Positions 62,531-64,000 of a stretch of 64,000 bases of DNA are shown here, piece after piece. Each line of letters begins with the position of its first letter. The first letter of the stretch is position 1. The stretch covers positions 113,169-177,168 of the forward strand of contig NZ_JAUFPK010000007.1 of NCBI RefSeq assembly GCF_030409225.1. The letters are read 5' to 3'. The notes under the pieces are model-generated. The model ran no database searches and was not told the DNA's origin. It saw only the letters and a list, made by a program, of their open reading frames with translations. A program made the translations under genes and the position numbers. Source of the stretch: Aquisalimonas lutea. GTDB taxonomy: Bacteria > Pseudomonadota > Gammaproteobacteria > Nitrococcales > Aquisalimonadaceae.

Positions 62531-64000
62531 CTAGTCGTCGCGATCCATGGCCACCTCGGGCCGGAATCCGCAGATCACCGCGCCCCAGTGCTGCCCGCCG
62601 ACGAACAGCGGCAGCGAGAGATCGTTGAGCACCTCGCCGGTGTCGCGCAGGTAGGTCTGCAGCAGAAGCGGGTCGGTGTTGCGGGCGCGCCGGATCTCCG
62701 TGTCGTTGTCGGCGAAGATGCGCTGGTGGCGGCTCCGGGGCCGGTCGTGCTCCGGATCGCCGGTGGGCGGCTCGGAGACGTCGCCGTGGTGGACGGCGAT
62801 GTAGCCCTGCGTGTCGGTGAGCAGCAGGTAGGCGCCTCCGGGGATCTCGTCCCGGGCCCGGTCGATGGCCTGCTGGAACCGTTCCTGGAACGCCTCGGTA
62901 TAGTCGGTGGTGTACTTGCGCGGGTCGCCGTCGAACACGCACTGGTAGTCCCGGTCCCAGATGTCGATGCCCTGTTGCCGCATGGCTTCCAGCTCGTCCC
63001 GGAAGCGATCGCGGTAGGCGGTGACCGTCTCGAGAATCGTCTCGAACGTGCCCTGGCCGGTCCGGTAGCCGGCCAGGCGCGCCATGGACGCCTCCGTCGC
63101 CTCCCGCAGCGTCGCCGAGTAGCCCGCCGACTCGCGCATGGCCTCGTTGACCTGCTGGCCCAGGTTGCGGATCTCGGTACTGCGGCTGTGGATTTCCTGG
63201 TTCGTCACGGTGAGCTCCTCGATGGAGGTGCCGATGGCGAGCAGCTCGCCGTGGGCCTTCTCCAGGGCGTCCACCATGCCCGCGAAGGTCTCCGCGGCGC
63301 CGCTCACCGCCTGGCGGCTGTCAGCGGCGTACTGGCGCATCTGCTCGCTGCCGCTGACGGTCTCCTGCACCTGCGTGTCCATGCCCGTGACGATGTCGTT
63401 GATCTCGTCGGTGGCGCTGTGCACCTTGCCGGCGAGGTCCCGCACCTCCTCGGCCACCACGGCGAAGCCGCGGCCCGCCTCGCCGGCGCGGGAGGCCTCG
63501 ATGGCGGCGTTGAGGGCCAGCAGGTTGGTCTGCCGGGAGAAGCCCTGGACCATCTCCATGATCGAGCTGATGCGCCGGGCGCTCTCGGTGAGACGGCCGA
63601 CGGTCTCGGCGAACTGCTCGAAGCGCTGGTTCATCTCGGTGATCTGGTCCGTCGCCCGGCCCAGCTCCTCCCGGGACCGGCGCACGCTGTCCAGGTTCTC
63701 CGCGTTGCTGGAGGACATGGCGTTGGTGCGCGTGGAGATGTCCTCCAGGGCCCGGGTGGTTTCCTCGCTGGACTGGAAGACCAGCTGCGAGTAGTTCTCC
63801 TGCTCCGCTGTGCGGTCCGCCGCCCCGCCGGTGGTCTTGCGCAGGCGGGCGGCTTCCACGGCGATGTCCAGGGCCCGGTGGCGCAGGTCCGCCATGGTCC
63901 CGCGGAAGTCGCCGAGCAGCCGTGCCAGACCCTGGTCCAGGCCCGACAGCGCCGGCTCATGGGTCTCCACCCGGGCCGACAGGTCGCCGTGACCGTCGCG
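62531..64000 (-). CDS. Methyl-accepting chemotaxis protein with C-terminal sensor domain (partial, cut by right edge)
   Basis: The frame is open to the right edge, so the N-terminus is missing. The first visible residues ([16 protein letters not shown]) look like the end of a HAMP domain. A signalling domain follows with an intact tip ([20 protein letters not shown] and the adjoining [17 protein letters not shown]). After the transducer, about 150 further residues form what looks like a sensor domain ([40 protein letters not shown]) similar to Cache/PAS-like modules found at the C-terminus of some transducers. A GTG at 63970 could be mistaken for a start but lies within the domain. It converges on the AraC gene. 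Confidence 0.88.
   Translation of the reverse strand, partial: RDGHGDLSARVETHEPALSGLDQGLARLLGDFRGTMADLRHRALDIAVEAARLRKTTGGAADRTAEQENYSQLVFQSSEETTRALEDISTRTNAMSSSNAENLDSVRRSREELGRATDQITEMNQRFEQFAETVGRLTESARRISSIMEMVQGFSRQTNLLALNAAIEASRAGEAGRGFAVVAEEVRDLAGKVHSATDEINDIVTGMDTQVQETVSGSEQMRQYAADSRQAVSGAAETFAGMVDALEKAHGELLAIGTSIEELTVTNQEIHSRSTEIRNLGQQVNEAMRESAGYSATLREATEASMARLAGYRTGQGTFETILETVTAYRDRFRDELEAMRQQGIDIWDRDYQCVFDGDPRKYTTDYTEAFQERFQQAIDRARDEIPGGAYLLLTDTQGYIAVHHGDVSEPPTGDPEHDRPRSRHQRIFADNDTEIRRARNTDPLLLQTYLRDTGEVLNDLSLPLFVGGQHWGAVICGFRPEVAMDRDD

Overview
The window is high-GC chromosomal DNA from a motile, aerobic Gram-negative bacterium, most likely a gammaproteobacterium, possibly of the halophilic Ectothiorhodospiraceae/Halomonadaceae type. 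That placement is an inference from gene content: two chemoreceptors, two TRAP-type organic-acid transporters, a cyanide-insensitive-type bd oxidase, AsmA, DjlA-like and ETHE1-like proteins, acidic proteins and a complete type VI secretion system (T6SS). There is no rRNA or phage module. The single tRNA is tRNA-Val(GAC). No CRISPR array was seen.

Layout. 1-3.2 kb: the 5' part of a KaiC-like double RecA ATPase (cut by the left edge, minus strand), a small XRE-type regulator and a membrane-anchored coiled-coil protein. 3.4-10.3 kb: a GntR/FCD regulator divergent from a catabolic operon (citryl-CoA-lyase-like protein, PaaK-like CoA ligase, TRAP DctP/DctQ/DctM, ICL/PEP-mutase-family lyase); an ATTGT-N3-ACAAT dyad overlaps the likely promoter. 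10.3-16.2 kb: a 680-bp gene-free, dyad-rich stretch, a chemoreceptor, tRNA-Val with terminator, AsmA, a YciF-like ferritin-fold protein, a remnant of a four-helix-bundle copper protein and a small Cys-rich protein.

16.3-49.9 kb: the T6SS island. An orphan PAAR protein and two tandemly duplicated secreted Sel1-repeat proteins come first. The minus-strand operon reads kinase, tssA, tssB, tssC, a second tssC-like gene (impD), tagJ, tssE, tssF, tssG, clpV, hcp and a 328-aa unknown, which is the 'imp' gene order. The divergent plus-strand operon reads tagH (FHA), tssJ, tssK, tssL with an OmpA domain, tssM, tagF, pppA, vgrG, and a 696-aa candidate effector with its putative immunity gene. Kinase, FHA protein, PP2C phosphatase and TagF together suggest post-translational control of firing.

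The most interesting part is 46.7-49.9 kb. Downstream of the vgrG-linked effector, the effector C-terminal tip and its putative immunity gene recur as a tandem cassette array: three immunity paralogues, one intact orphan tip without a delivery domain, one truncated tip, and one tip deleted down to its last ~18 codons. This looks like a recombination-driven store of toxin tips and immunity genes for a T6SS effector of a family I do not recognise.

50-64 kb: an AspT/YidE-type transporter, the cioA-cioB oxidase genes with an adjoining metallo-beta-lactamase-fold (persulfide-dioxygenase-like) gene and an FNR/ANR-type box upstream, an SRAP/HMCES-type protein, a DjlA-like co-chaperone, a second TRAP transporter downstream of methylmalonate-semialdehyde dehydrogenase with a divergent AraC-type regulator, and the 3' part of a second chemoreceptor cut by the right edge.
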